Assembly: GCA_028455995.1 (NCBI GenBank)
Contig: JABELC010000011.1
Location: 992,001-1,056,000, forward strand
DNA: 64,000 bases
Reading direction: 5' to 3'
DNA from: Scleromitrula shiraiana
Lineage: Eukaryota > Ascomycota > Leotiomycetes > Helotiales > Sclerotiniaceae
Each line of letters opens with the position of its first letter. The stretch's first letter is position 1. Position numbers and translations under genes: made by a program. Positions 23,384 to 34,544 of this stretch are shown one piece after another. The notes under the pieces were generated by a model, which saw only the letters and a list, made by a program, of their open reading frames with translations, made no database searches and had not been told where the DNA came from.

Positions 23384-24766
23384 ATGTGCGTCAAAAAATA
23401 CCTCGGCTACACTTGCGGCCACTGTTCCGTCCCCACCCTGCATCAATGCCCCCTCTCGCTCGCTAACGAGCAATACCCTCCCTGCAAGATCCCAGCCGAA
23501 TGGCCTCAATATATGAATCAATACTGCCATGCTTGTACGCGTGTACAATGGAATAAAGCAGTAATTGAGAAGGAGGCGGCGCATGAGTTGAGTCACAAGA
23601 TGGGAGAGTGTGGGTGCGAGATCATCTTTAGTAGGGAGGAGAGGGAGAGAAGGGAGGGAGAAATTAGGGAGGGGAAGAGGGCGAGGGGTGCGAAGGGTAG
23701 GGGTAAGGGTTCTGTTGTTGGTAATGGTGGTGGTGGAATGACTAGAGGAATGGGTAATTTCTTGATGGGTGGAGAGAATGGTGGTGCAGGTGAACGTGCG
23801 GGAGACTTGGCCATGGCCAATCACGGTAATATGAGCCCTGGAATCATGAGTCCAGGCTCAAACTTCATCATGAGTCCCTCAATGATGGGTGTCTATCCAA
23901 TTGGATTCATCAACGGCGCCAACGCCCAACAAACTGCTGGAAGTAGCAATAGTACCAACTATGGTTGGAATGCAGGTCCACAAATGGGTGGTAACATGCA
24001 AGCCGAAAATAACATCAACGTACGCCAAAATCCAGTCGAGCACCAATATCCGGAGCCACGCTACTATGCGCAACAAAGAATTCATCCAGAAGCCAACGTC
24101 GAAGTTCGAGCCCCAATCGAGCAACAAGCTCAGCCAACTCACCAGTACGCACAAACAAGCATCAATCCTGCCAACATGCAAACCCGAGGTCCGTACATTG
24201 ATCCCTACGCTCAACGCGCTGCCTATAAATATGTAGGATACTACATAAACAGCACACAAACCTCACCTCGTCCACAACACCCAGCTATGCAAGATCAATA
24301 CGCGAGCATGGGATTCTCTCGGGCTCCTATTATTTCGCCCTTGCCAGCAGGTATTCCTGGTGCGGGGATGAGTTGGCATCCGGAGGCAAATGCACTTCCT
24401 CCTTTACCACCACAGACTCCATATTTTGCGTCGGAACACATTGACGAGCAAGTTGCTGAGGTTGGTATCCATAAGGATCCACTTGAGCTCCAGGTTCAAA
24501 TTCAAACCCCGATTCAGCCTGCTGATAACGCAAATAATGGTAGCAGCAGGGCTGTTAACAGTGTTAGTCCTGGTGTTGGAGTTGGTGCAAGAGCTGGTTC
24601 CGATGCTGCATCATCGACATCCTCACACCATACTGGCTCACATGCTCAGTACGAGACTCCCAATCAAGTAATTCACCAACATTATGCAGCTCAGCAACAA
24701 CAGCAGCAGCCACCGAAGGTTCGTACACCGATCGTTGTCAGCAGTGTCATACCTGCTCAGCAATGA
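23384..24766 (+). CDS. Fungal Cys-rich N-terminal orphan protein with Gln-rich tail
   Basis: A single exon encodes 460 residues. The first ~85 residues form a conserved-looking Cys/His-rich unit: MCVKKYLGYTCGHC, then HQCPLSL, CKIPAEWPQYMNQYCHAC, then HKMGECGCEIIF. This pattern is widespread among uncharacterised filamentous-ascomycete proteins and could bind zinc, but no function is known to me. The rest is low-complexity: Arg/Glu/Gly-rich, then Asn/Gln/Pro/Tyr-rich, ending in a short polyglutamine run from CAA/CAG codons and the end VVSSVIPAQQ. The start is the ATG at the conserved MCVKK; the frame is open 12 codons further. A long repeat-bearing leader precedes it. Confidence 0.72.
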   Translation: MCVKKYLGYTCGHCSVPTLHQCPLSLANEQYPPCKIPAEWPQYMNQYCHACTRVQWNKAVIEKEAAHELSHKMGECGCEIIFSREERERREGEIREGKRARGAKGRGKGSVVGNGGGGMTRGMGNFLMGGENGGAGERAGDLAMANHGNMSPGIMSPGSNFIMSPSMMGVYPIGFINGANAQQTAGSSNSTNYGWNAGPQMGGNMQAENNINVRQNPVEHQYPEPRYYAQQRIHPEANVEVRAPIEQQAQPTHQYAQTSINPANMQTRGPYIDPYAQRAAYKYVGYYINSTQTSPRPQHPAMQDQYASMGFSRAPIISPLPAGIPGAGMSWHPEANALPPLPPQTPYFASEHIDEQVAEVGIHKDPLELQVQIQTPIQPADNANNGSSRAVNSVSPGVGVGARAGSDAASSTSSHHTGSHAQYETPNQVIHQHYAAQQQQQQPPKVRTPIVVSSVIPAQQ

Positions 24767-25052
24767 AGGAAAGGGAGAAAAGCAAGTATGAAATAAGGTC
24801 ATCTTTCAGGTTAGTAAAAAAAAACGGGAATAATGAAACACGGTGGTGACAACGTTGTTTGCACCGAGTAATGTGATTGGATGGATATATACTAACTCGG
24901 CGAGTTCATAGAAGAAAAAATATACATTTGTTACAAAGAACTTTGAAAAGTTGCGCCGGAATTGCTAGCTTGGATAACCACGCCCCCTCTCATCAAAATC
25001 ACGCACGATATTCTATTTTTCATATGTTTTTCATTCTCTTTTTACTTCTCTT

Positions 25053-26604
25053 TTATCGATCGACCTCCCCGAACACTACAATATTATAATTAGCGATGGA
25101 TCATCATTTAAAAAGTTTTTGGAGTTTTCTTACCAAGATCCATAGTACCGATGATAGCGACAGCATCGGCCAACAAATGGCCTCTAGAAATTTGATCGAA
25201 TCCACCCAAGTGTGCAAAACCTGGGGCACGAATCTTGCATCGGTACGGCCTTTCACTTCCGTCACTTACAACATACACGCCCATTTCTCCCTTTGGCGCC
25301 TCGATTGCGGAATATGTCTCTCCTGGTGGGACGGTATATCCTTTGGTAAATAGCAAAAAGTGGTGGATGAGTGCCTCCATATTTTCCTTCATAGCAGCAC
25401 GGGGTGGAGGAGATACTTTGTAGTCTTCTACTCGAATTGGTCCAGGTGGCATCTTATTCAAACATTGGTGAATAATTCGGAGTGACTGTCTAAACTCCTC
25501 CATTCTGCACAGGTATCGATCGTAGCAGTCACCGTTGACGCCAACTGGTACATCGAACTCAACTTGGTCATATGCATCATAAGGTTGACTCTTTCGGACA
25601 TCCCATGGAACACCACTACCGCGTAGCATTACTCCGGTAAAACTTAGATTTAGAGCATCGGCAGCTGATACGACACCAACGCCTTTGGTTCTTCCGATCC
25701 AGATTCGGTTATCGGTGAGCAATTCCTCGGTTTCATCAATACGATCAGCGAATTGAGTTGCCCATTGATAGATATCATCAAGAAGACCGACTGGGATATC
25801 TTGATGGACGCCACCTGGTCGGACATATGCAGCGTGCAAGCGAGCTCCTGATACACGTTCATAAAATTCCTATGAACATTAGCATTAAAAACATATCTAG
25901 ATAGATAATATCAGTTTTTCATAGTGCCTCCTTACCATAAGCTTTTCACGTTCCTCAAATCCCCACAAGAAAGGTGTAAGAGCACCAACATCCATAGCGT
26001 GAGACAAGACAGACATAAGATGGTTCAAAATTCTTGTAATTTCACCAAACAGAGTTCGAATCCACTTCGCTCTCTCAGGAATCTCAATATTCAATAACTT
26101 CTCTACTGCCAAAGAGAAACATTGCTCATTGGTCATCATAGAAACGTAATCTAATCGATCAAAATATGGTAGAGCTTGAATGTAAGTCTTGTATTCAATC
26201 AACTTTTCGGTACCCCGATGCAATAATCCCACATGTGGATCTGAACGAACGATTTCCTCTCCATTAAGTTCCAAAATTAATCGTAACACACCGTGAGCAG
26301 CAGGATGTTGAGGACCAAAATTGACGGTATAATGACGAATCTTCCTGTTTTCAATTCCTTCGCCTTCTTGAAGGTTGGAATCTGGTGTGATGTTGTTTTG
26401 GGAGGTAGGATGTGCAAAGTGCTCGTCGGTAGGAATTAATCGTGTGCCTTCATATGGGGCAGCGTATCTCCTTGCTGGGAGTGCGGAGAATGATCGAATT
26501 GAGGCTCTTGGTGTTGAGGTTCGTGGTGAGAGTGTGGTGGTGGTGGGTCGCATAGAACGTTTGGCAGCGGTGCGCCCGGCCTGCCGGAATATGGATGCAG
26601 CCAT
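25053..26604 (-). CDS. nuo-49: Mitochondrial NADH:ubiquinone oxidoreductase 49 kDa subunit (complex I)
   Basis: Exons 26604-25936, 25869-25134 and 25075-25053 encode 475 residues. The N-terminus is Ser/Arg/Ala-rich with no acidic residues for ~50 positions, a mitochondrial presequence. The core has NFGPQHPAAHGVLRLILELN, LLHRGTEKLIE and YVSMMTNEQCFSLAVEKLL, all hallmarks of the 49 kDa/NDUFS2 subunit, which lines the quinone site in the peripheral arm. The 23-nt last exon supplies the conserved end MDLVFGEVDR; without it the frame would end in intron sequence. The reading frame remains open upstream but the first ATG is at 26604. It shares a 330-bp divergent promoter region with the AC40 gene. 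Confidence 0.93.
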
Positions 26605-26934
26605 TGCGAACAAAAGCGAGGAGTACTGGATATTCTCAATAACCAGGTCTCAATGCCTTCGGAATATGAACGGGTTTAGAGTGGAGAGTTGCGATTCTTT
26701 GCCTCCTCAATATCTAGATGATGTTCATGACTTCTTTAGCTCGTATCTTTTGTTTAGCTTTAATTATTATCGAGCCTCTAATTGGTTATTGCAATATTAC
26801 ATGGGTCGGAACTGGATTGACTTTTATTCCGATGTTATCTCAAAATTTATTTTTTGATCTTTGAATTTTATAGAGAAGCTTTGCGACAGCCCCGCGGATT
26901 GACTTCTACTTCGACCTCGAACAATTTCTATAAA
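26605..26934. promoter_or_regulatory. Bidirectional promoter region, complex I 49 kDa / AC40
   Basis: These 330 bases separate two divergent start codons. No specific factor site stands out; a promoter role is inferred from position. Confidence 0.6.
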
Positions 26935-28141
26935 ATGGCACCAGCTTTACCACCAGTACAGCCTCCTAAACAGTTTTCTGAAAGGGAGCTAGCAGCCAGA
27001 AAGGTGAAGGAACTTGTATTGTCCTTTAAGTTCCATCTCTAACTCTTCACAGATTGTAGGAATCAACTCAGAAACCGTCACAAATTTCTCCTCCAACGAT
27101 TTCCCAGGCCATTGGCCAAACGAAGATCATTCATGGGACAAAAACCAATTTCAAAACACATTCAAAGTCCAATTTCACCATAATGACCCAAGTCTCGCCT
27201 CTTTCTCCCTCATTGGAATCGATGCCGCAGTCGCAAATGCCTTTAGACGAATTCTCATCGCCGAAATTCCTACCATCGCAATCGAATACTGTTTCGTAAA
27301 AAACAACACCTCAGTTATCCAGGATGAAGTTCTCTGCCAACGTCTCGGTCTCATACCTTTTAGAGGTGGAAAGCAAGGTTTATTGGACTTTATGAAGTGG
27401 TTCCAAAAACCCAACGAGGAAACCCCCGAAGAAGATCGATTCGGCGCTTCATACGATCACAATACCATTCAATTATCCCTCAAGGTGGAATGTACACGCA
27501 ACAAGGATGCCGAAAGGGGAGAGACGGACCCGAAAAAATTATATCATAATGCCCATGTGTATGCGAAGGATATTGTATTTAAGCCATTTGGACGACAAGC
27601 ACAGTATTTTAGCGGAGAAGATGCTATCAAGAGTCCATATCCAGATATTCTCATTGCTAAGATGAGACCTGGTCAGGTCATCGATATTGATATGCATGCA
27701 ATTAAGGGTGTGGGAAGAGATCATTCGAAATTTTCGCCAGTGGCTACAGCTTCTTATCGATTATTGCCAGTGATTGATATTACTCGACCGATCTTGGGCA
27801 AGGACGCGGATAAATTTGCCAAATGTTTCCCGAAGGGAGTTATTGGTATCGAAAGAGTGACTGCGGAAGAAGCACAGATAGAGGGAAGTGGGTATGAAGG
27901 ACAAGAGGGTGAGAAGAAGGCGGTTGTAAGAGATGCCATGAGAGATACGGTCAGTAGAGAGTGTTTGAGGCACGAGGAGTTCCAAGGAAAGGTCAAACTG
28001 GGAAGAGTAAGAGATCACTTTATCTTCTCTGTGGAAAGTTTAGGTCAATGGGATAGTGATGAGTTATTCTTGGAGTCAGTCAAACACCTGAAGGTTAAAT
28101 GCCAGGCATTGAAGAGAAATTTGGAGAATATGGCGAGATAA
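26935..28141 (+). CDS. RPC40: DNA-directed RNA polymerases I and III subunit AC40
   Basis: Exons 26935-27003 and 27053-28141 encode 385 residues. The RPB3/AC40-type alpha-like signature is clear: IDAAVANAFRRILIAEIPT, then NTSVIQDEVLCQRLGLIPF. The dimerisation domain closes near SVESLGQWDSDELFLESVKH. AC40 pairs with AC19 in the assembly platform of RNA polymerases I and III in the nucleus. The intron near the N-terminus joins AARK to IVGIN in phase 0. The protein is somewhat longer than yeast Rpc40 (335), mostly through the N-terminal tail and loops. Confidence 0.93.
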
Positions 28142-28958
28142 TTTATATATGAAAGCTGTGGCTGGGCGGATGGAGTCGTGATATTCGATGCATGGCTGGA
28201 GTTCAGGGTTCGGCGTTGATGGGCTCTTAAAATGATAGATCGGATGGGTTTATCTAGAGTTTTTTTTCTACCACGTTTCTAGGCAACTTGTTGTGAAAAA
28301 TGCTGTTTTCTGAAACGAATATTCTTGTTGATTTTATGTTTTTGGCATATACATTGTGACATCATTCGTGTAGTGAGATATCGAGTATGAAGGTATAAAA
28401 AGGAAGGGGAGGGATTTAGTATATGCTAGGTATGGAAGATTGCGTTACTATCAGGAATGAATGACTACTACTATAAATGAGATTAATGTTCAACAATAAG
28501 AGTTACTGAACATAAATATACAATATCGAAGTTCCTTTTTGAATGATAACATATTAATGATTTAACAATATTATATATTAGACTAATAATAATAATAATG
28601 TCTAATATTACCCCTAATAAGAGACTTTAACCCACCTAAAATTAGACGATTGGTCTCAATGTCTACAAAACTCCAGACATTGAGTTATATAACACAGCCC
28701 AATTACCGAACAAACCACTAGATAAACTTTATTCTCACATACTCGAAACTTTAATACCATTTATTTTCCCAAACAAAGATAGAAGGGAGCTCTATCTCAA
28801 TTAGCTCATCTATACACACTATTTAGCCCATCAAACACCCCAATGAAATCCGTAAAAATCAATATAAATTCTCATCGCTAATAGGTTATCATATGCACAT
28901 TCATTAATTATTCCTCACCTATCGTTCCCATCCGTCATATATCCTTATATCCCACCTC
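28142..28958. other. Convergent intergenic region, no gene
   Basis: Holds the 3' ends of RPC40 and UBA3. AT-rich, with an AAT microsatellite near 28586-28598. Nothing else supportable. Confidence 0.65.
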
Positions 28959-30536
28959 CTAAAAATCACCCTCAACCTTCTTTTCAGCCTCGAACTTTTT
29001 CGAAAATTTCAGTCTGTATTTGAACATCACGGCGCCTAAAGAAGGATCCGTGACGGCGATTTCATCTCCCTCTCCTACCAATTCACCCATTTTTCTCACT
29101 AGGTTATGTTCTGTCTTCACACGCAAACTCTCGGGACTTTGCATGTACAGGGATTTGTTGTCTGCGGAACGAATCGATGGTTTCTTGAGTTGGGCCTCAG
29201 GTCGCGCGGCTAACGAGTCGATAAATTCTTGTAGGGTGACGTTGGGATCGATGCTAATATCCCTAGCTATGTTGCCGCAAACAGGACAGTCGTCTTTCTT
29301 GTCATGCTTGAAGGTGTATGTGTAAATACTATCATTTCCACTATACATCATGTAATTCTCCTCCATGCCCAGAGCAGGATTGGTGGATGTTGCGAGTTTG
29401 AAGGCCTCATTACAACAGCTTGCGGCAATGATTGCATTGGTTGAAGCAATAGCCGGAATGATGTTCTTGACTACTCCCTGGGTAAGAGAGTAGGTGACGC
29501 CAGGAATGTTGAACTCCTGTGCTCGCGCTAATGCTTTTTTAAACAACCATGTGATATGTTCTGGATCATCGTTGTCTAACTTGGGGAATGGTTTCTCTTG
29601 CTCCCATGCCATGATGTGTGCCCATTCGATACAATGTTCGGGTTGTCGTGGGATGGTTGCGAGAGTGCACAGAGGGACAGCGGCTCGAGGTGCATGCATA
29701 TCGAGTTGGCATTCAATACAAGAGGTCATTGTGGGAAGAATAACTCGAGATTGTCCTTTGAAACCTTGAATTAATGTTAGTGGTGATTCTTGTAACAATA
29801 ATAAGAAGAATCCGCTTACCTTCGGTGCCTCCGTCAATCAACGGTTTCAAGCTCTGCGGATTCTCTTCATCCACCATATCAACTAGTTTAGAGTTGATCC
29901 ATCGCCGAGCTTCAATGCTATCCAATCCGCAAACAACAATACTGAACTGCATGTAGAATTCCTCGTCTTTATCCTGTATTTTGCAATTGTGTGGTACAAT
30001 CGTGACGCCCTTGACCCTCTTCTCCACAAATTTAGCTGCTACCTCAGCTTTCGACTTGCCAACATCGCTGTGACGGAATAGGAACTGTCGATTAAGATTC
30101 GAGACGTCGATCGTATCTGCAAGGTATTGCTTAGCATATTCGCAGATGACTTGCTTGAGATCTCGACCTACCCATATCTATAACATGTATGGTTTTGAAA
30201 CCCGACAGAGCTAAATTCTTCAATATTTCACATCCGAGACCTCCAGCTCCTCTGCTTCGAATTAGCATATCATATTTGCATCTAGTTCGTTTAGGCAACT
30301 AACATTACTCTAGAAAGCTGTTAGCAATGATAATATTTGAGATCTAGTATTTTTTGCCTTACAAAACCTTCATTCCGTCAATGAAATTGACTGCCTCCTC
30401 ACTGCCATCAAATCCATCAGGGTCGACAAAAGGTCCAGGGTTTCGGCGAATATTGTCTAAGTAGCTCCTTGGAGAGAGTTAGGTTATTGTTGGTCTCAAA
30501 AGAGAGTAAGAATAAATACCATCGTGAAAGCGGCAT
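28959..30536 (-). CDS. UBA3: NEDD8-activating enzyme E1 catalytic subunit
   Basis: Six exons, 30536-30520, 30467-30363, 30309-30304, 30251-30172, 30116-29820 and 29764-28959, give 436 residues. It adenylates and activates NEDD8/Rub1, with an Ula1-type partner, for cullin modification. The nucleotide loop GAGGLGCE (about residue 43), ID-MDTIDVSNLNRQFLFR and the catalytic-Cys segment MTSCIEC (Cys about 184) are all present; NFIDGMKVLVIGAGGLGCE is restored only if the 6-nt exon 30309-30304 is included. The structural zinc cysteines CIEC and CPVC are seen, and the C-terminal ubiquitin-fold-like part follows. It is divergent from TEL2. Confidence 0.93.
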
Positions 30537-31052
30537 TGTGAAGATACACTCGCAGGATGTTAAGTAGAATATGAATCTTTGTTTAAATTTCGAGATTCGG
30601 AGTATTTCTTGTTGAAGAGGGGGAAATAAATGTGCATAGGATTAGAACTCGAAGACTTTATAGCTGTTGGTTACGTAGGAGCTTCTTATCGGACTGCAGC
30701 TCGGAATTAAGCGGCCGCTTTCAACTTGTCAATGTCTTTGGTTTATTCAATTTCTTTTTAGAATACAATAAGAATCTACCGTATTAATTAATAGAAGCTA
30801 ATCCTCTGTTCCATATGTTTATACAGATCTATTTCATGATGAATTAAATACGTATTCGAATCCGAAGGAAAATGTTCCCATATACCAAAATGATGTGGAG
30901 AGGGAAGGTAGAGCGATCTATTTAAGCGCTATCACAAACGCGACTAACGCCGTTTTCCTTACAAAGCCTATGAATTCAACCCTCAAAAATATATGCATAG
31001 AATTAAGCACTTATGAGAAGTTCTTCAAATTCTATTGAAAATAGATGTAGCC
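30537..31052. promoter_or_regulatory. Bidirectional promoter region, UBA3 / TEL2
   Basis: 516 bases between divergent starts, with no open frame worth calling. A NotI-type GC-rich palindrome GCGGCCGC occurs near 30710. The regulatory role is inferred from position. Confidence 0.55.
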
Positions 31053-34000
31053 ATGGACAATCTACTCACTCCTGTGAGTATAATATACAAGAATTCGGAA
31101 CAGAAAGATGAAGATATTCTCGTTGAAGCCCCGATTGCGTCGCAGTTACTTACACCTTTAAGCTCTCAAGAAGTTAAGAAACCAAGTAATATAAATACTG
31201 CTGAAGAAGCACTCGAAATAATACGCCATGAGCCAAGCTTCGATGATCTAAAATCAGTTCTTGTATTTCTGGATACAGAAAAAAGCTTTAAAATTACTTC
31301 GCCTGGTCCAGTAGCAGCCCAATTTGTTCATGTTCTTGTGTCTGAGGTTATACCAAATTACTGGAGCATTCTTCACGAGTTAGTTGGCAAGTCCATGAAG
31401 AGGAAAAATGCTCAGAAATCTTGGGAACTCAAATTCATATTGACTTCTATACAAAGTATCACGGGCGTTAATGCAATGTTGCTGAGCCTGAAACAACTTA
31501 TTGAACGATCGAAGGAGAGTAAGAACATAGGTGGTAAGCAGTCGACTTAAATTTTTGTTAAATTCTCATCTATTGTTTATTACATTTCTTTCGTTCATGG
31601 GATAGTTCTAATATTTTTGCAGGACCAAGTCTCTTAGAAAGTCTTAGAATCTTGTTGCAACTCTTTACTGAGGTTCTGGATGGAGATCATACTATCGAGA
31701 AGTTCTGGGCCACTATCTCCCAAGCATCCGATACTCCTACTAAACGGAGAGCTCTATGGCAAGAGTTTTTGAACCTAGTAGGAAGTGGAAAGATCATTGG
31801 GACTTCAGCTGAGGCGGAGGCTATTTCAAACAGCCTCAGCAGCGAGCTCAACGAGAGGTACTGGATTACTGATGGCAGTTCTTATAGCCAGTGGCTGGGT
31901 CGTAATATTGTTTGTTGGTTGAAGGTTCTTCCAAAGGATTCAGAACAAGAATGGAAGAGTTGTAGTGAGCTTCTGGGAAAATCTCTACGTCTCGGGCATA
32001 TTGGTAGGATTTTATGATTGACTAGAAACAAACTTTATACTAACTATCAAGCAGATATTATCGGCAAACAGATTTTGGATTTCGTCCTTATTCAGAAGGG
32101 TGATACGGCACGATTTATAAAGCTGCTTGGACACCTTCCAAGTTTTGAGCAACGGAACCTTTTATACACATTTTTGAAATTACTATCACAAGATAATCTT
32201 TCCCTGGATCTCACATCTGAGGATGATCCCAAGTGGTGGCAAGCAAACACATCCATTGTATCAGCTGCTGCCAAATTTATTAATATATTAATAACTGACG
32301 ATGAGTCGCGTAAGAATCATCTAATCTCATGGTTAACAAACTCATCTGGGGCTGGCATTGGTGAAGGTATAGCAATCAGACGTGCAGTTATTGCAGCTCT
32401 ATCCCAAGATAAAAAAGACGTTGAGATTATTTTGGAAAAGACTTTGAGTCAATTTGGTGACCAGTTGTACATTAGACATGCGCCTACCTTACAACAAGAA
32501 GGTATGAGATTCTTCAATCCCTCAATTAAATATTTTGCTAACACAAGCCAAGTTCATGCTCAAGTTCTTTTACTATCATCAGGATATGTCCACAGAATGG
32601 CACCTCTTCGACTTACCATGATGATGAGGACGGGATCGCATTTGAGTGTAGTCTCAAATAGGTTAGCTGCACCATCTCTGCGGGCACGCTTTTTGGGAAT
32701 GGTCGTTGGAGAAGCCCTATCAAATCTCGTCGACAAAGGAGACAAGATCATGGATTTCAAAGCGGAAGATACAAAAACTCCAGAGGCGAAATGGTACAAA
32801 AGTCTAGCCAATGTGTCGGACACTATTGGTAGCCTTGAGCCTCTCCAATCAAAATTTGTGCCAAAATCACAGAAGGTGAAGCCAGCCAGTAGCAAACTAC
32901 CAAAGAAGCCAAAGTCCCAGCAAGGAACGTCGAAGATCATTGCAATCGAAGAAGTTGAAGATGACGATGAGGAAGAATCATCAGATGATGGCCTCATTCC
33001 TTACGCCAAACCGGAATCTGACGCAGAAGATTCGGATGAAGACCCGACTCTTATCACTAGAAACAAACCAACAGCCCCGGTATATATTCGTGATCTAATT
33101 ACCTATCTTCGAGACACCGAAAACTACGATCGCCAAAAATTAGCTATAAATACTGCACCCTCTTTAATCCGCCGAAAAGCATATTTCGGTACCGAAGTGA
33201 GTTCCCATGCTGAAGAACTTGCTGCTCTACTTGTAGGCCTCCAAGACAAATACAAAATAGAGAATTTCCAGGATCTACGTTTACAAGGGATGATCTCCGT
33301 ACTCATTGCTCTACCAGAAAAGATGGGCCAATGGTACTCCAAAACTTTCTTTGACGGCGATTACTCTTTATCTCAACGAGCAGCCATCCTCACCACTCTT
33401 GGTCTTGGCTCACGAGAACTAGGGGGCTTTGGATCTGAGGATAAAAGTCTCACCGACAATGGATCGACATCGTTCCCATCGAAAATGCTGCCCGAAGCAA
33501 TGCATAAATTCTATACTAATAACAACGCTAAAACTTTGACTCCCACACCCACTAATCCCGTCGACACACTTTCCAACACCCTTCAAAAAACCATGCTAGC
33601 ACCCATAGCCACCAACGCCGCCGATACGCTCACCGGTCCCAACATCCTCAAAGTGCGAACCTTTTCTTCTCGACTCTCGGTAGAAAAGTCCCGCAAAAAG
33701 CCCCAACCAAATAAACTCTCTACCATCCTCTCAGGCTCCTTCTTCTTCCCCCTAACCGGTCGCTTCTTCGTTCATCTCAAAGCCTACGGTTCCTCTTCTA
33801 CAACAAACATCACATTCCAACCCTACCTACTATCACTTTTCCTCAAAACCCTTGCTCTCCTACTTCATGCCGCGGGGCCTTCTGCACTAAGTATACAGCA
33901 AATGACGAGTGAATTCTGGGATTTATGTCTTAGTTTGCGGGGAGCAGCAAGAGGCGATTCAAGTGTACAGGATGGATTACTTTTTAGTTTTATGATGATA

Positions 34001-34222
34001 TTGGATGTTAATGAGGGTGATTTGAGGGGGATAGCAGAAAGACATGGGAGGGAATTAGTGGAGACTAGAGCGTGGACAGAGGGGATTTTTGGGGGTTTGA
34101 GAGCGGGGAGTGAAGAAGATGAGAAGAGGAGATTGTTGGCTGCGGGGGTGTTGGTTAGGATTGGTGAGTGTGTGGAGAAATATCAGAGGCTTATGATTGG
34201 GGATTTGACGGGAGGGTTGTAG
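31053..34222 (+). CDS. TEL2: Telomere length regulation protein Tel2 (TTT complex)
   Basis: Exons 31053-31533, 31623-32003 and 32055-34222 encode 1009 residues. Tel2 with Tti1/Tti2 stabilises PIKK kinases (TOR, ATM, ATR, DNA-repair and mRNA-surveillance kinases). Evidence is the helical-repeat protein with the conserved Tel2 domain at about residues 625-745, with PVYIRDLITYLRD, LAINTAPSLIRRK and FFDGDYSLSQRAAILTTLGL. An acidic Lys-rich linker (VEDDDEEESSDDGLIPY) precedes it, the type of site used for CK2-dependent partner binding in other Tel2 proteins. The first-intron donor is chosen as GTAAGC at 31534; a GTGGTA donor three bases earlier is also in frame. Confidence 0.9.
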
Positions 34223-34544
34223 ATATTATATAGTCAATTTAGCAGGCTAAACTGGTCAAAATACGCAAATCCTATATTGTGTATGAAACTTTATTGTATC
34301 CTATTTGGAATTGTGCAGAAAACTCAAGCGGCTACCTTTTCGCAAAGCATAAAAAATAAAGACAAAAGGGAGCATAAAGATGAAGAGTGAAAAGTCATAG
34401 TGTATTGTATAGTATAAAAAGATCCGCTAAATGCCACCAACCCACCAGCTCCAACTCCAACCTACATCAATAGTCCATCGTCCATCATCTATGCATCAAT
34501 CCATCCATTCTTCTATCCACCTGATTTTCATAACCATAATCAAA
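34223..34544. other. Convergent intergenic region, no gene
   Basis: 322 bases holding the 3' ends of TEL2 and DOP1, with no sign of any other feature. Confidence 0.7.

Noticed and set aside
30251..30363. Single-intron model for UBA3 joining KVL directly to GAGG
   Set aside because: It fits the frame but loses two residues of the conserved VIGAGGLG segment and would make one intron of 111 nt with a strong internal acceptor and donor unused; kept only as the alternative isoform.
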